The position numbers and the translations under genes are program-made. Shown piece after piece: positions 4,939-7,461 of a stretch of DNA of 7,461 nucleotides (its first letter is position 1; each line of letters begins with the position of its first letter). The notes beneath the pieces are model-generated. The model was not told where the DNA came from, did not search any database, and saw only the letters and a list, made by a program, of their open reading frames with translations. The DNA comes from Mycoplasmatota bacterium (GTDB lineage Bacteria > Bacillota_I > Bacilli_A > Izemoplasmatales > Izemoplasmataceae): NCBI GenBank assembly GCA_030636545.1, contig DAOVWR010000057.1, positions 1 to 7,461 on the forward strand, read 5' to 3'.

Positions 4939-7461
4939 ATTTTGGCCACGTTTCCTATAAATCATATAATATACACTAGGAACTAAGAATAACGTTAATA
5001 CAGTACTAGTGACAACTCCACCCATAAAAGCAATAGCTAAAGGCTTAAAGAAGTCTCCTCCAGTAAGTAATAAAGGTATTAACCCTAGTATTGTTGTTAA
5101 ACTAGTAAGCATAATTGGTCTGAATCTTAAATAAACGGCATCAATACAAGCTTGTTTAACATCACTACCATTATGATGATTCCTACTTATATACTCTACT
5201 AGTAGAATACCTGTGTTGACGGTTATCCCAATTAAACTAACCATTCCAATTAAACTCATCGCGGTAATTGGACTATTGAATAACATTAAGAAGAGGAATG
5301 ATCCAGTAAAACTTAACGGGATTGTTAGATAAACAATGAAAGGTTTAGTAAAACTATTAAATTGAACAAACATAATAATGTAAATTAAGATTAAGGCAAT
5401 AATACTTGCTCTAATTAAATCACCACTAATCTCTTCAAACATTTCATTTTCTCCACCATAGTTAATTTTAACCAGTCCAAGATCATATCTATCAACAATT
5501 TCTTTAACATCTTTCTCTAATTCAGCTAAACTAGAATCGTCATCAAAATATAAATCTATAATATTGACACCTGTATTGTCTAAACGATTAATTACGCTAT
5601 AACCAATGATAGATTCGATTGAAATAAACGTGCTCAGTTGAAAACTAGAGTCTAAAACTTCGCTATAGACATTTAAGACTAATAAATCTTCAATAATTGT
5701 TACATCACTGTTTACACTTATATTAATTGTCTCATTATTATAGCTGAATACATTCAGATCAAGTCCGTTTAAATTTATGGCAATTACTTCATCAATTTGT
5801 GCTTTTGTTAAAAAGTGATTACTGATCTCTTCGTGATTATACGTAATAATATATTTTGGAGATTTTATGTTTTGAGTTATGTTGTATGTCTTAACACTAT
5901 CTAAATCAATGATTTCTTCGAATATATCACTGCTCACTGTATCTAAAGCAGAAATATCATCGCTCTTGAGGGTAATCTGTAATGGAGCAATTGGTGGACT
6001 AAGTTCGAGTAAATTAACTGTTATTAATGCCGCATCAATTTCTTCGAGTAACTCTTCTAACTCAACTTTATACTCTGATAACTCTTGCTCATCATAATCA
6101 AAGTCGATATATATTCTACCAATATGTGGACGCTCATTTATGTAGTTTGCACTGAAATGGAAGTTTGGAAGATTCCCTCCAACGCTACTTGAGTAATATA
6201 AGACATGACTATTTTGATCTAGTACATCTGTGATTTCTTCTTTCAAGTTATTTGTTGACAATAAATCTCCAAGGATGTTGTTTTCGAAATCTATATACAA
6301 AACACTACGTTCATCATTTGGGTATAAATCTAGCTCTTGTCTATCAAATGCAAAATAGACACTACCAATCAGCATTGTTACACTGAGTGTGATCCACAAT
6401 AATGGAAATCTTACTGTTACGCCTATCAATTTCCTAATATTTCTTTCATGGACAGTTGTTTTATTTACTTTTTTTAATGGTGTTTTCTTTAAGAAAATCG
6501 TCGCAATTACTGGACTTAAAATCATACTAACTATATAACTCAGTGATATTGCTATTATTACAGTAAGTGGCATACTACTTACTATTTCTCCTAAGAAGCC
6601 AGGTAGTAACACTAGTACAATAAATGCAGCTATTGTTGTCAGGGTTGAACTAAGAACAGGAGCACTGTTATCAAATATTGCCTTTTTAGCACTATCTATT
6701 TTAGATAGTCCACTATCTAGGTTCCTTTTAATACCTTCAGTGATTACAATGCTATTATCTACTAATATCCCAATGGATATTATTAATCCGACAATAGTAA
6801 GCTTATGTAGTTCATAATCTGCTAGATAAAGAATAGCTATTGTAGTGAAAATTACTAATGGAATAGTAATTATTATTAGCAAACTGTTTCTAAAACCTAT
6901 CCCTACTAAAACAACTAACATTACAATGACAATTGCCATTAATAAACTATAGAATACATTATTTATTTGTTTGTTTACATAGTCTGGAAGAAATAACATT
7001 TCACTTATTTCTAACTCGTTATCATTTGCTTCTAAGAGATAAAACTCTTTGGTATCTATTACTTCATCACCCATTTTAGTGAAATCGATATCTGTTTGGA
7101 AGTAAACACTTAAGAAAATTGATTTTTCATTATCAAATTCATAAATTTTCTCATTTGTGTCGATTAACTCAATAGAGCTTAAATCACTTAACAACACTTG
7201 TTGAGATAATCCAATTATTTCAGGGATAATAATCATATTCTCTAGTTCTGATATATCACTAATTGTCGAATCCCCTGAAATACTAATAGTCCCATAAATT
7301 GTGCTAAGACCACCTAGAGGAATATTAATAGAATTAGCATAAAGTATTCCATAGATATCTGTGAGTGTTAATCCATATAGATCTAGTAAAGTAGTATCTA
7401 AAGTTATTACTATTTCTTTGTTAAAAACACTATCTATTTCGACTTTCTTTATTTCATCAAT
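4921..7461 (-). CDS. RND-family transporter (AcrB/SwrC-like), N-terminus beyond window
   Basis: The frame is open from the right edge to TAA at 4921-4923, giving 846 residues. By comparison with AcrB, about 165 residues are missing, including the first membrane helix. The ATG at 7236 is internal: 75 upstream residues continue the family pattern (LYGLTLTDIYGILYANS, then SELENMIII). Numbering from the first visible residue, helices TM2-TM6 lie near 170-188, 194-212, 220-242, 266-288 and 297-324. A porter loop runs from TM7 (353-371) to TM8 (683-701), and TM9-TM12 end near 835. RND pumps are proton-driven trimers that export drugs, lipids or metals. In TM4 the relay motif reads VDNSIV, keeping one Asp (235). 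In TM10 VNTGILL has Asn749 where AcrB has its relay Lys. The large loop is very acidic. No membrane-fusion partner is visible; it could lie beyond the right edge. Substrate unknown; B. subtilis SwrC (surfactin export) is one monoderm relative. Confidence 0.9.
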   Translation of the reverse strand: MDEIKKVEIDSVFNKEIVITLDTTLLDLYGLTLTDIYGILYANSINIPLGGLSTIYGTISISGDSTISDISELENMIIIPEIIGLSQQVLLSDLSSIELIDTNEKIYEFDNEKSIFLSVYFQTDIDFTKMGDEVIDTKEFYLLEANDNELEISEMLFLPDYVNKQINNVFYSLLMAIVIVMLVVLVGIGFRNSLLIIITIPLVIFTTIAILYLADYELHKLTIVGLIISIGILVDNSIVITEGIKRNLDSGLSKIDSAKKAIFDNSAPVLSSTLTTIAAFIVLVLLPGFLGEIVSSMPLTVIIAISLSYIVSMILSPVIATIFLKKTPLKKVNKTTVHERNIRKLIGVTVRFPLLWITLSVTMLIGSVYFAFDRQELDLYPNDERSVLYIDFENNILGDLLSTNNLKEEITDVLDQNSHVLYYSSSVGGNLPNFHFSANYINERPHIGRIYIDFDYDEQELSEYKVELEELLEEIDAALITVNLLELSPPIAPLQITLKSDDISALDTVSSDIFEEIIDLDSVKTYNITQNIKSPKYIITYNHEEISNHFLTKAQIDEVIAINLNGLDLNVFSYNNETINISVNSDVTIIEDLLVLNVYSEVLDSSFQLSTFISIESIIGYSVINRLDNTGVNIIDLYFDDDSSLAELEKDVKEIVDRYDLGLVKINYGGENEMFEEISGDLIRASIIALILIYIIMFVQFNSFTKPFIVYLTIPLSFTGSFLFLMLFNSPITAMSLIGMVSLIGITVNTGILLVEYISRNHHNGSDVKQACIDAVYLRFRPIMLTSLTTILGLIPLLLTGGDFFKPLAIAFMGGVVTSTVLTLFLVPSVYYMIYRKRGQNKKVSD

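Noticed and set aside
5879..6097. Plus-strand open frame inside the transporter gene
   Set aside because: Its serine-rich product is the complement of the acidic porter loop, with no ribosome site or known motif.
1..7461. Mobile elements, CRISPR arrays, tRNA or rRNA genes
   Set aside because: No transposase or integrase sequence, regularly spaced repeats, or cloverleaf-like sequence was seen; the gene content is conserved core genome and coding density leaves no room beyond short gaps.

Overview
The window is AT-rich chromosomal DNA from a low-GC, Gram-positive-type bacterium (Bacillota or a Mollicutes relative). The support is the gene order rimP-nusA-ylxR-ylxQ-infB-rbfA, strong AGGAGG-type ribosome binding sites, and proteins that look most like Bacillus subtilis RimP (YlxS), NusA, YlxR, YlxQ, IF2 and RbfA. 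All five tryptophan codons I found are TGG and no TGA lies in frame. The standard code therefore applies, not the Mycoplasma/Spiroplasma code. A lineage such as Acholeplasma, Izemoplasma or Erysipelotrichia would fit, but I cannot place the organism more closely.

Layout. Positions 1-543 hold the 3' part of a SpoU/TrmH-family RNA 2'-O-methyltransferase gene. Positions 544-647 are a compact control region: an extended -10 promoter, then almost immediately an intrinsic-terminator-like hairpin with a T8 tract, then the rimP ribosome binding site. Positions 648-4904 are a tightly packed six-gene operon for transcription and translation: rimP (30S maturation), nusA (transcription pausing, termination and antitermination), ylxR/rnpM, ylxQ (L7Ae-like RNA-binding protein), infB (initiation factor 2) and rbfA (30S maturation). 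Three junctions overlap, which suggests translational coupling. A 12-bp bidirectional hairpin ends the operon. On the minus strand, positions 4921-7461 hold most of a large RND-family membrane transporter gene that runs off the right edge. Its stop codon lies inside the terminator hairpin.

How the genes work together. RimP and RbfA act on 16S rRNA folding in the small subunit, IF2 brings initiator tRNA to the finished 30S, and NusA links RNA polymerase to this output. YlxR and YlxQ are small RNA-binding partners of less certain role. The promoter-proximal terminator is a plausible NusA-controlled attenuator, as reported for the equivalent B. subtilis operon. The flanking methyltransferase and RND pump have no evident functional link to the operon.

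I see no mobile element, CRISPR array, tRNA or rRNA, and no intergenic gap longer than about 105 bases. This is mostly conserved core genome. The points most worth a second look are the rimP leader and the unusual transporter.
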